From IMG/VR virus record IMGVR_UViG_3300010883_000216, positions 1-32,936 of that record: a stretch of 32,936 bases of DNA, one strand, 5' to 3'. Under the pieces are notes generated by a model that saw only the letters and a list, made by a program, of their open reading frames with translations, ran no database searches and had not been told where the DNA came from. This document shows positions 1 to 8,500 of this stretch, one piece after another. The stretch is from a virus. Position 1 is the stretch's first letter. Each line of letters opens with the position of its first letter. Both the position numbers and the translations under genes were made by a program.

Positions 1-990
1 ACCAAATGAAACTAGGGCCGGACCAAGAACAGATGCTACCAGTGCTAAGAATCCGGCTGCTGGGAATATGCCAATCATTCCTAGCACAGCTGGTATTGCC
101 AAGGCAGCTGCTGCAATTGCCATGGGGACTGTAGCTATCATTACTAGCGCCATAAAGCCCATATTAAGTGCAGCGGAAAGCATGTCAACCTTGTCCATTT
201 CTTTTGTGACAGTCTGTAAGGCCGCCGCGAACATGGTTGCACCTAATGAAAGAAATCCGGCGCCGATGACAGCGCCCACAGAACCTAAAACGCCTAGCGG
301 GATTAAAAGAGTTGCCGCGACGGCCATGGGAACTGCAGCTAATGTAGCTATCACCAGCATTCCAAAGTTAATAGCTGCAGACTTCATGTCGACCATGCCC
401 ATGGCTTTATTGGTGATTCCCAATGCCACAGCAAATGCTAATGCACCGACGCCTACTAACATTGCGCCGACAAGAAGTCCTGGAATTGCTGCCTGTGCTG
501 GAATAAGTGCTACACCTGCCATTGCCAATAAAACTGCTGAGCCTGCTGCGAGGCCTAAGGCGAGCATATTCAACGCTGCACTACCCATGTCTATGGGACC
601 CATAACAACATTGGCTAGACCCAGGGCTAAAGCAAACGCCACAGCACCTAAGCCTAGCATAAGTGCACCAGCCATAAGACCGGGAATAGCGCCTGAGGCT
701 GCATTGAGTGCTACACCTGCCATTGATAAGACAACAGCAGCACCCGCAGATATCGCTAAGCCAATCATAGCAGCTGGAACTGCTTTCCAGTCTATTCCTT
801 CAAATGATGATGCTGCTAGTTTTAGTGCTATAGAAAATGCTACGGCACCAACACCTAGCATAATGGCGCCTGCGCCAAGACCTATTGAAGCTGCAACTAC
901 TCCGCCAGCATTAATTTGTTGGCCGGCTTTTGATAGAACCACAGCTGCGCCGACTGCGATTGCTAGAGCTACCATGCCGGCTGCAACCTT
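1..990 (-). repeat. Five tandem ~67-residue hydrophobic repeats in the tape measure
   Basis: Units start at residues 810, 879, 946, 1013 and 1081 (bases 990, 783, 582, 381 and 177). They are 69, 67, 67 and 68 residues long and the fifth runs off the window. Units 2-5 begin with variants of SAALNM, and several contain GAVAFALAL and end in a short MxxVDM-type linker. Each unit has two or three hydrophobic helix-length segments, so the region could insert in a membrane. Bases are diverged, so this is an old protein repeat and not a recent DNA duplication. Confidence 0.8.
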
Positions 991-3417
991 CATGGGCCCG
1001 GATGACTTGATAACCTTATATGCTTCAACTGCAGCAAATGCGAACACCTTAATGACAGGTATAAACGACAAAGCCATGATTGACAGTTTAAAAGCAGCCT
1101 TGAGGATATCAGTAACTTTAATAGCCGCAAAGCCTTTTATAAAACTTCCGAAGCCCTTGCCTAATCCTCCGCCCTTGGCCATTCCTTTGCCCATTTGGGC
1201 GGAGCCTTTTAGCGCACCTGGACTCTTAGCAACAGAACCAAACATTTTTCCGAATGCTTTACCGATCAAGCCAACCATCTTGCCCATCACAGCGCCTTTA
1301 AGTGCTGATAATGTGGCTACTAGGAACATTTTACTAAGAGCAACAATAAGGAGCGCGCTGCCTATCTTGATTAGTTGTGGCTTGTATTTTGTAAATACTG
1401 TTGTAGCCAGACCTTTTAGAGCTTTGAGTAACGGAGGCACTAGTGCAATTAATAAGCCTATTACTGCGGAGAATAGGTCGCCGAACATCTGGCCTAGACC
1501 TGATTTTATAGGCTTCGGGTTCTTTATTCCTTCTGTAATCTTGTTTACCAGTGTTGTCATTCCCTTAAGGGCAACAGACATCAAGCCTAAAAATATACCC
1601 TTAAGGGCCTTCATTATCTTAGACCCACCTTCGGCTACATCTTTCGCAGCACCGCCCTGCTTACCGAAGAACTTCCCAAAGGTCTTCTTGATACTGTCTA
1701 TGAACTTTTCTGTTGCCTTCTTTGGATCCTTACTAAGATCACCGAAGAATGTCTTAAAGACCTTCATGGTGTCTCCCATCAGGGCCTTAAATTTCTTGGG
1801 GTCAAATATGCCTGCTAGACCTCCTAAGAATTGCTTAACACCAGGAAACATTTTTACGAACATTATTCCGACTTGTTTACCAGCCTGGAAAACTACTTTA
1901 AGCGACTTTCGAATATTTTTCATCAATAAACGAAACTCTTTGCTCTTTTTAATTCCGTCGCCGAATCCAGAAAGGAATGCGTCCATGAAACCCTTAAAGC
2001 CTCCGCCGCCGCCGCCCTTCGTCATCTTTTGAATAGATCCAGCTAACTTATCCATTGCCTCAGCTTGTGATAGCTGTTTCTTTTCAGCCTTGTCTCCACC
2101 CTTGGAGATATCATCGTAGCTCAGAGACATGCCTTTTTGACTGAACGCTAGCTTTGCAGCTTCTTCAGAAAGGCCAGATTGTGATGCCAACATTTTCAAT
2201 TCTTGTCGACTCATGTCTTCAACAGACTTACCAGTATCCTTAAACGACTTCTGAAGCATTGATAGACGCTCTGCAGGGTTCTGTGCGTTCATAAGCTCCA
2301 TGGCATCAACGTTCATACCAAACGCCTGCGCCATTTCTCCTGCGCCCTTTGCTGCGTCTTCAAAGTTATCAAACTTAGAAATGACACCCTGAAGCTCTTT
2401 TGCCTTGATGCCTAACTTATCGGCAAAAATAGCTGCCTTACCTAATTCTTTAGCGCTTAACTGACCAAAGTTTGCAACGTCTGCAGACATCTCAGCCATC
2501 GACTTGCCTACAACCTTAGCATTAACCCCAAATTGATCACCCATTTGAATTGCCATGGATGCAAATTTATTCATTTCCGCAACAGGATCTTTACCTGCCA
2601 TGGAAGCCTGTTTAAGCATGTTGGCTTGCTGATCAGCTGTCATGCCTAATCCCTTACGGTACATCGAGAGTTCAACAGCGGATTTCTGGAACATCTCTGT
2701 CATACCGGAGAGACCGGGGCCGATAGCTTGAGCTAACTCGTGGACTTCCTTCATCGCCGCGGCGACGCCTTCAGGTCCGTGTCCGTATACTTGGGACATT
2801 TTTAGACCGGTGCCGGCCATGTCGCCCATTTGACTTTGTATTTGCCCTAAAGAAGATGCAACTGCTTTACCTTCATTTGATGCAATATCACCAAAGGTAC
2901 CTCTCATTGCCTCCAGCTCTTGACGAATTGGAGACGGCCCACCGCCGCCTGATTGTGCCATGCCTACTAAGCCGCTCATGAGCTTAAACGGTGTTGCGAG
3001 AATTGTGGCTCCAACTTTACCAAGTGAGCCAACAATGCCGGTAATTCCTTTACCGACACTCTTCATCATGCCCAATCCGCCCTTGAAGCCGGATATCAAG
3101 CCAACACCTGCACCAACTGCAGCTACTTTTGAAGCGTCGAGTTTGCTTGCTAATCCGCCGGCGGCGTCTGCAACTGATTCTAGGGAGTTTTTGGGCTTTT
3201 CAGCAGCATCAGCTGCCTCTGTAAGGGCGCCTGACATGCCTTCTAGCTGTTCAGTCATGCCTTCTAGAGACTCACACTTGAGTGCCGCACAAAGTTGCAT
3301 AGCAATTTGAGTCTGGTCTTGCAATTGCTTTGCAGATGCAGCCATTAACGCTTGCCTATCTTGTAGGAGCTTGTTAATCTGCTGCTGTATTTCTAGTTGT
3401 GCGCCTTCTTCGGCCAT
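1..3417 (-). CDS. Tail tape measure protein (partial, C-terminus beyond window)
   Basis: The minus strand is open without a stop from the ATG at 3417 to base 1, giving at least 1139 residues. An in-frame TAG lies two codons upstream, so this is the first possible start. The N-terminus is a Gln/Glu-rich helical segment (about 1-90). A Gly-rich hydrophobic stretch (about 100-155), a helical domain with Met/Ala/Gln-rich repeats (about 160-460) and a six-glycine linker (468-473) follow. A Lys-rich region and, from residue 810, hydrophobic repeats of 67-69 residues complete the visible part. Tape measure proteins set tail length inside the tube; their position after tube, baseplate and small chaperone-like genes is typical. 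If the usual rule of about 1.5 angstrom per residue applies, the tail exceeds about 170 nm (inference). The family is assigned from length, composition and context, not from a catalytic motif. Confidence 0.85.
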   Translation of the reverse strand, partial: MAEEGAQLEIQQQINKLLQDRQALMAASAKQLQDQTQIAMQLCAALKCESLEGMTEQLEGMSGALTEAADAAEKPKNSLESVADAAGGLASKLDASKVAAVGAGVGLISGFKGGLGMMKSVGKGITGIVGSLGKVGATILATPFKLMSGLVGMAQSGGGGPSPIRQELEAMRGTFGDIASNEGKAVASSLGQIQSQMGDMAGTGLKMSQVYGHGPEGVAAAMKEVHELAQAIGPGLSGMTEMFQKSAVELSMYRKGLGMTADQQANMLKQASMAGKDPVAEMNKFASMAIQMGDQFGVNAKVVGKSMAEMSADVANFGQLSAKELGKAAIFADKLGIKAKELQGVISKFDNFEDAAKGAGEMAQAFGMNVDAMELMNAQNPAERLSMLQKSFKDTGKSVEDMSRQELKMLASQSGLSEEAAKLAFSQKGMSLSYDDISKGGDKAEKKQLSQAEAMDKLAGSIQKMTKGGGGGGFKGFMDAFLSGFGDGIKKSKEFRLLMKNIRKSLKVVFQAGKQVGIMFVKMFPGVKQFLGGLAGIFDPKKFKALMGDTMKVFKTFFGDLSKDPKKATEKFIDSIKKTFGKFFGKQGGAAKDVAEGGSKIMKALKGIFLGLMSVALKGMTTLVNKITEGIKNPKPIKSGLGQMFGDLFSAVIGLLIALVPPLLKALKGLATTVFTKYKPQLIKIGSALLIVALSKMFLVATLSALKGAVMGKMVGLIGKAFGKMFGSVAKSPGALKGSAQMGKGMAKGGGLGKGFGSFIKGFAAIKVTDILKAAFKLSIMALSFIPVIKVFAFAAVEAYKVIKSSGPMKVAAGMVALAIAVGAAVVLSKAGQQINAGGVVAASIGLGAGAIMLGVGAVAFSIALKLAASSFEGIDWKAVPAAMIGLAISAGAAVVLSMAGVALNAASGAIPGLMAGALMLGLGAVAFALALGLANVVMGPIDMGSAALNMLALGLAAGSAVLLAMAGVALIPAQAAIPGLLVGAMLVGVGALAFAVALGITNKAMGMVDMKSAAINFGMLVIATLAAVPMAVAATLLIPLGVLGSVGAVIGAGFLSLGATMFAAALQTVTKEMDKVDMLSAALNMGFMALVMIATVPMAIAAAALAIPAVLGMIGIFPAAGFLALVASVLGPALVSFG

Positions 3418-3453
3418 ATGCTATTTACACTCTCATGTTAAGCTCAGCAACAT

Positions 3454-3460
3454 TAAGTAT
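3454..3460 (-). promoter_or_regulatory. ATACTTA motif upstream of tape measure
   Basis: Sense-strand ACTAGATACTTAATGT, 36 nt before the tape measure ATG, in the 69-bp intergenic gap. Confidence 0.45.
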
Positions 3461-3486
3461 CTAGTGCTCAAAGCTTGCAGTAGAAA

Positions 3487-3735
3487 CTATAGACGCCAGA
3501 TTCGACCAGTAATCTTATTATAGGCCTTTGCGCGGGCGCGCTTATTTTCTAAAAGAGGCATAACCTGATCAATTGTTGTACTGTCAGACGATAGAGCTGT
3601 ATATAGCACCTTAGAAGCTTCTAGCACTTCTTTAGTAGCCTCGACAATTTCTTTTTTGCCTTTTAACTTTACTATTTGAGTTGACCCCAAAATATAGCTG
3701 GCGTACGCTGTCTCATCGATTGTGTAGTTATTCAT
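3487..3735 (-). CDS. Small tail-assembly candidate, 82 residues
   Basis: This is a short protein of unknown function directly upstream of the tape measure (69 bp gap). The ATG has a fair ribosome site (AGAAGG, 6 nt spacing). The protein looks helical with mixed charge and no Cys, signal peptide or membrane segment. A basic C-terminus (KRARAKAYNKITGRIWRL) is the only marked feature. Position between the gp26-family gene and the tape measure is where tailed phages usually encode tail-assembly chaperones or baseplate-hub assembly factors, so such a role is inferred from context only. I do not recognise the family. Confidence 0.6.
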   Translation of the reverse strand: MNNYTIDETAYASYILGSTQIVKLKGKKEIVEATKEVLEASKVLYTALSSDSTTIDQVMPLLENKRARAKAYNKITGRIWRL

Positions 3736-3767
3736 AATAGTCCTTCTCTAAAGTTAAATATTGGTTT

Positions 3768-4046
3768 CTAAGTAAACCTTCTTAGTCTAGATGGGACTTG
3801 AGAACGTTGACGCCCTTGCATGGCGCGTTGTTCGCCGCCGTTGGCGTGTGCTGCCCTAGATGCACCAGATTGGTTATCGTTGGCAGCCTTAATCTCTTTG
3901 TTTAGCCGCTTTAAGAACCAGTGTCTCTGCCAAACAGGAAGTCTGTAGCACTCTTCAAATGTAAAGCCCATATAGTACATGAGACTAAATATGTGCTCTA
4001 AGAAGATTTCCTTATCATTCGGAGTCAGGCCAAAAAAACGTGGCAC
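3768..4046 (-). CDS. Small baseplate/tail assembly protein, 92 residues (gp51-like candidate)
   Basis: The frame starts at a GTG (MPRFFGLTPN...) and overlaps the end of the gp26-family gene by 32 bp. The nearest Shine-Dalgarno-like GGAGG lies about 15 nt from the GTG, which is unusually far. The core has an aromatic-rich helical segment followed by LPVWQRHWFLKRLNKEI, a pattern I associate with small baseplate-hub or tail-assembly proteins next to gp26 in T4-like phages. The last 35 residues are basic and low-complexity. In T4 gp51 assists hub assembly, and here that assignment rests on position and a loose resemblance. The start lies beside a run of seven T, so expression by frameshift from gp26 is an alternative. 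Confidence 0.6.
   Translation of the reverse strand: MPRFFGLTPNDKEIFLEHIFSLMYYMGFTFEECYRLPVWQRHWFLKRLNKEIKAANDNQSGASRAAHANGGEQRAMQGRQRSQVPSRLRRFT
3769..3775 (-). promoter_or_regulatory. TTACTTA variant motif upstream of 82-residue gene
   Basis: Sense-strand GGTTTACTTAGAAACC, 33 nt before the ATG at 3735, overlapping the end of the 92-residue gene. It differs by one base from ATACTTA. Confidence 0.3.
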
Positions 4047-4872
4047 CCATAGGGAGCCGTACCTCCGAGGACTCGAGACAGTGTGGGCAATCCATCCACT
4101 GCTTCATGTCGATTCCCGGCTCGTTCTTGTCAATAAATTTACGAAGCTCTAAAGAGTCTCGCGCTGGCATGTTCCTGATAAAGTGTGAAATCTTAGACTT
4201 ATCTGTAATGTTATTCACTGAGACAATTGAGTAGTGCAGCCTTGTTGTTACAAAGTTGTCTGACTTCATTCCCTGCTTTTTGCGCCTTTCCATCTGAACT
4301 GTTAGGTTCGACTCATCTAGTCCTGTCAAGAACTTAAACTTTAGCTCCATTTTAGTAACTGGAAGCTTGAACTCAAAAAGATTAGCACCCGGGGCCACAG
4401 GCTCGATCTCTAGCCTTTTAAGCGGTAGCTCAGAAAGATTAAACTCTTGTTTAGATCGCTCAGAGCATGCGGGACAATCGACTTCAGCGTTATACTCAGA
4501 GCCGTAGCCTGTAATTCGAATAGCAGTCATGACGGCATTTCGATCGCCGGTAAGCATTACATCAGGATCAATTGTTTTATCAATTAAACATGACTTAATA
4601 AGCGCACTAATCACAGTACCCTTTTTGATTAGCGTTCGGGAAGTCAAAATATCTTCTTCCTTAGCTGTCATTGCCTTGATATCCAGAGTTTCCTGGCTTG
4701 ACAAGGGCGATTCGGCGGGATACACAGTTCCGTTCGATGGAAGCGGAACAGACTCAGTGGGGACTTCAAAATTAAAGTCCTCCATCATCACGTTACGCGT
4801 TGTAAAACCTGCCTTCTGTGCTTCAGCGGCAGTAAATACCTCATTCCGATTTTTAGTTTCGTTATCTGACAC
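4015..4872 (-). CDS. Baseplate protein, T4 gp26 family
   Basis: This is a 285-residue protein of the T4 baseplate gp26-type family (PF12322-like). Typical features are LPSNGTVYPAESPL near the N-terminus, a KAMTAKEEDILTSRTLIKKG block, the segment LTGDRNAVMTAIRITGYGSEY, and two zinc-ribbon-like cysteine pairs, CPAC (133-136) and CPHC (262-265). The GTG at 4872 is chosen because it has a strong GAGGAG ribosome site about 8 nt upstream. The in-frame ATG at 4920 has none and would add 16 unlikely residues. The protein is expected in the baseplate hub or as a hub assembly factor. The gene starts a new unit just after the terminator behind the tail tube, and its 3' end overlaps the next small gene. 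Confidence 0.8.
   Translation of the reverse strand: MSDNETKNRNEVFTAAEAQKAGFTTRNVMMEDFNFEVPTESVPLPSNGTVYPAESPLSSQETLDIKAMTAKEEDILTSRTLIKKGTVISALIKSCLIDKTIDPDVMLTGDRNAVMTAIRITGYGSEYNAEVDCPACSERSKQEFNLSELPLKRLEIEPVAPGANLFEFKLPVTKMELKFKFLTGLDESNLTVQMERRKKQGMKSDNFVTTRLHYSIVSVNNITDKSKISHFIRNMPARDSLELRKFIDKNEPGIDMKQWMDCPHCLESSEVRLPMGATFFWPDSE
4032..4038 (-). other. T7 homopolymer run in gp26/92-residue gene overlap (possible frameshift site)
   Basis: On the sense strand the gp26-family frame reads ACG TTT TTT TGG and stops 15 nt later. A +1 or -2 shift on this run enters the 92-residue frame, whereas -1 meets TGA almost at once. It may be a plain overlap with independent GTG initiation. Confidence 0.25.
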
Positions 4873-4956
4873 TTGACTATGTCTCCTCAATAAATGGTTA
4901 TTCGGTGCCTTACTGCACATCGTATAACATTAGATTGTTTTAGTCAGATGTTAAAC

Positions 4957-4985
4957 ACAAAAAAGCCCGACATTACATCGGGCTA
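4957..4985 (-). terminator. Rho-independent terminator after tail tube gene
   Basis: On the sense strand AGCCCGA pairs with TCGGGCT around a 7-nt loop, followed by a run of T. It lies 25 bp after the tail tube stop codon and before the gp26-family gene. Confidence 0.85.
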
Positions 4986-5009
4986 GTTCGTTCTATTTAA
5001 GAAGTGAGT

Positions 5010-5498
5010 TTAGTACTGAAGTACGCAGTTATCAAATCTGATTGAGAGAGAAATCTCAGTCATATCTTCCGCGCCGTAGTCCAGATCACCAAATGTTGCG
5101 TTTGTGAGAAAGCACCCCTTGAGGTCCCAAAGCTCAACAACTGTCCCAACAGGATCCAGCAACTTAAGCTGGCAGTCACGCTTGTAAAAGTCAGCGTAAC
5201 CAGCTCGGCCTGAAACTGATTCGAAGTGAGTTCTCACCCACTCCATAACCTGTTGTGCACCTGAAGGTGCGATTGGATCGTAAAGCGTAACGGAAATCGC
5301 TTCGAACTTGGCCTTACCCGCCATATAGCGTGTAGAGTTCATGAACGGTACTTCCTGCTCTGCAATCGTAATGTTTGGACGTGCAGCGGTCTTCATCAAG
5401 AAGGAGTCGAGTCCCTCAATGGCAAAGACCCAGCGAAACTTTCGTTTCGGCTCAAACTTATTTGGTAGCATATCACTGACTTGAAGTGTCTCTGCCAT
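5010..5498 (-). CDS. Tail tube protein, T4 gp19-like
   Basis: The 162 residues match the length and layout of T4 gp19-type tube monomers (163 residues in T4). The sequence has an N-terminal KFRWVFAIEGLDSFL strand, ITIAEQEVPFMNSTRYMAGK, a VTLYDP strand, the central ARTHF/VMEWVR-type helix region and a C-terminal SLSIRFDNCVLQY strand. These proteins stack as hexameric rings to form the inner tube that the sheath surrounds. The ATG has an AGGAG site 7 nt upstream. The gene follows the second sheath gene, as gp19 follows gp18 in T4. It has its own ATACTTA motif upstream and a terminator downstream, which would suit a high-copy product. Confidence 0.92.
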   Translation of the reverse strand: MAETLQVSDMLPNKFEPKRKFRWVFAIEGLDSFLMKTAARPNITIAEQEVPFMNSTRYMAGKAKFEAISVTLYDPIAPSGAQQVMEWVRTHFESVSGRAGYADFYKRDCQLKLLDPVGTVVELWDLKGCFLTNATFGDLDYGAEDMTEISLSIRFDNCVLQY

Positions 5499-5526
5499 TT
5501 TGTAGTCTCCTAGTTTCCTTATCTAC

Positions 5527-5533
5527 TAAGTAT
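5527..5533 (-). promoter_or_regulatory. ATACTTA motif upstream of tail tube
   Basis: Sense-strand CACATACTTAGTA, 28 nt before the tube ATG, in the gap after the second sheath gene. It is a candidate late-promoter element from recurrence in the window. Confidence 0.45.
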
Positions 5534-5546
5534 GTGTTTAACGAGA

Positions 5547-8500
5547 TTAAATCTCGGCTCCTTGATTAGTAACAACAAAATCTAGTGAGATGAACTCTAG
5601 CGATCTTGTCGGCTGCAAGAAAATCTTGCCACGGATTGTATTATTTTCGACATCAGCCTGAGTTGTTGTCGAAGTATCAATCTGCACCTTGTACCTATCC
5701 AAACCTTGTTGGGCTTGAATTTGTTGCATAACTGGATTCACCAAGTTGGAGAATCTAGCAAGCGTATCTACTCTGTTAGGCTCGAATAATAAGCCTTGTG
5801 CAATTTTCTTAACTTTTCTACGAATATCGATAAGAAGACGACGTACATTGACACGATCAAGCGCACTTTGTGCAGCCTGCAGTGTTTTCTGTCCGAATAC
5901 CACAACTCCCGGTGTATGGGGGAACGATGTAATAGGATTAATATCCGCTTCGTAGAGGGCGTCTAGATTAGCTCTCTTAAGCTTTACTTGTGATTCCAAT
6001 ACCGTATTAAGGGCACCACGTGTAAAGCCCGCAGGAGCAAACCAGGGATGTGATACGGAGTCATTCAATGAGAAGGCTCCGAGTACTGCCACTGAAGGTG
6101 GACATTGCACATTTGAGTTAGTAACTGGGTCTGTGATTACAACATCAGGGAAGTAAGCAGCTGCAAACGAAGAGTCCAAATTACGGCTTTCAAAGTTGTT
6201 AACCGTGTATGTGACGTTTGTAAGCTGCTTAGAAGATCCTGTAACAAACTGATTGTTTTGGTCTTTTTCCTCGAGGTCCATTAAGAACATCGCATCAAAA
6301 CGATTTTCAACAGAATCAATTGCATAATCTGTAACAGCTGGGTGTCTTAGACCTGGAATTGCTAGCAGTTGAATTTCTACGTCTGCTTTCTCTTCCATTA
6401 CGTCGATAGCTTTTCTATAAGCTGCAACTGTTGGACCCTTGACACCACCTTGATTAGCTGGTTCACTAAACTCTCTTCGTACGGCAACGTCTGTAAGCTT
6501 TGCTTTCTCTTTGTCGAAGATGTTGAAGCCATCAAATCCGCCTTGAACGAATGTTGTGAACTTCAAGTACTTACGAGTTGGTAAGTGAGCAAAGTCCTTA
6601 GCAGGATCTAGGAATCTTGTATCTGATGCCTGATGTGTTGCGCCGTTCGCTGAAGTTAACGATCCCTTTGTTCCGTTTCTTCTGTATGTCGCAGCGGACC
6701 ACTCATTAACAACTGGTTTGTCAGTAGAACCTGTAACAACCTGGACTCTTTCTAGAGTGAAGAGATTGTTATTATAAAGGTCACTATCTAAAACAGCGTT
6801 ATTAAGATTAGCTGCGCCTGCATTGTCTCGAACGAATACGTTGGCAATGTCTTTTCTGTGGCTTGGGAAGAATTTTGTAAACGAAGCAATTGATGTATCA
6901 ACAACTGTATTTCGATTAGGCTCTTCAACCGAGTCAATTCTTTCAAACTGAACGCCCCATGATAGATCTGCATTTGATCTTTTCTTGTTGCCTTTGCCCT
7001 GTGCGACATTTCTTCGCAACGGAACAGGTGTCATTTTAACTTGGCGTACTTCAGCCAATGTAACACCGGAGCCACCAACAAAGCATGTATCAGCACCTAA
7101 GACATCAGAAAGAGCTGTACTTCCGTCTAGCGAAAGGTGACCAGGACCTCTAAACCCTACTGGTAAAGAGCTGTCTGGCATTACGCCTCTTGATACGTCT
7201 GTATGCATCTGCACTCTTGCGTATCTAGACCTGGATGTAAATGCACCTTCAAGTCTTAGCTTTTGAGCGCCTGCTCTTTGGTCAAAGTCATAATATGCAT
7301 ACATATCACCGATTCTTCGGGCAATGTAGTTGTCAGAAGATCTGTCTAGGTTGACACCTCGATATGATTCTAAAACGACGGGATCTGAGTCATTATCGTA
7401 AAAGTCACGAATAACAATGTCAAATTTTCCGAACTTATTGTTTTCATTGCTACTAGCAGCGATATTCTCAATAGTGATCTTAAAAAGATCATTGGAGCGT
7501 GCGCCGTCATCTAAAGCATGAACCTTAAAGAGGTTATTGTTGCCAGCACCGAAGTCCTGGGACATAAACCATGGTGACTGTGCCGTCTGATATCGATCCT
7601 GGAAATCCTCATAGTTAGGATTATTTGATGTTCCAGTATTACGGCCTGAGGTTCCTGCAAGGATAAATGCAGCTTCTTCTAGTCCAGTTCCTGTGTGACC
7701 TGCTGTATGTACACCTGATGCGTCTGGCTGGGATACTGCAGAGTGCACATCCCAATGTGCATACAAGAAGTGTCCTGCTTCACGAACCTTATTAGGATCT
7801 GTATTTAGGACCTTACCGAGATAACTAGGATCAGATGGATCAAACGATGCTTTAATCTTATTGGGATATAAGCTAGTAGACTTATGTCCGTTTAGAAATA
7901 CCTCGAAAGCTTGCTTGCCATTGGTGAGATTAACAGTACCGTGTGCCTGACCTGCTGTCATTTCTTGAGCACCGGAATTGTTGGATACAGGAGGCTCTGC
8001 TGTATCGATAGTAGCTGTGGTTTGATACGACGATGAAAGTGCCATAATAACACCATCTGGAGTCATGATCGCAGCACGAAGAATTGGAGCACCAGCGCCA
8101 CCAGAGCCGGCTGTAAATGCGGTAACAGCAGGCGCCGAATCCGGGTGCTTATAGAGGATCTTGTTTCCGAGAGTCTCTACAATTGCTGTATTGCCATCAA
8201 TACCGGGTTGCTGAGTGAGTACTAGCGTCTGGGGGTTTGCACCGGCTGTATCCGTTAAAACTACACTAAGGAAGTCTCCACTCGCACTAGCTGCACCAAA
8301 CGCGTTTGCATGAACAATTGCATCACGAAGCGCTGTTAGAAACGCTCGAGATGTTGTCGCGACGCCGTTAGGTACACCTACTGCAATTGCACCGACGTTG
8401 CCAGCACCTGCGGTTTCAGCACCAGTATCAGATCCTGTCTCCAAAACTGTCCCTGTAGTAACCCCACCTGCGGAGGTGTTGGAAACAACAAACTTAAGAG

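Noticed and set aside
68-2032. 654-residue open frame on the plus strand
   Set aside because: It is antisense to the tape measure gene. Its Ala/Pro/Thr/Ile-rich composition is that expected from the complement of a Gly/Ala/Val-rich repeat region, and no ribosome site or promoter supports it.
4873-4920. N-terminal extension of the gp26-family protein from the ATG at 4920
   Set aside because: No Shine-Dalgarno at that ATG, while the GTG at 4872 has a strong one.
5542-5556. Small perfect inverted repeat (CGAGAT, 3-nt loop) at the end of the second sheath gene
   Set aside because: The stem is only 6 bp and there is no T-run after it, so a terminator is not supported.
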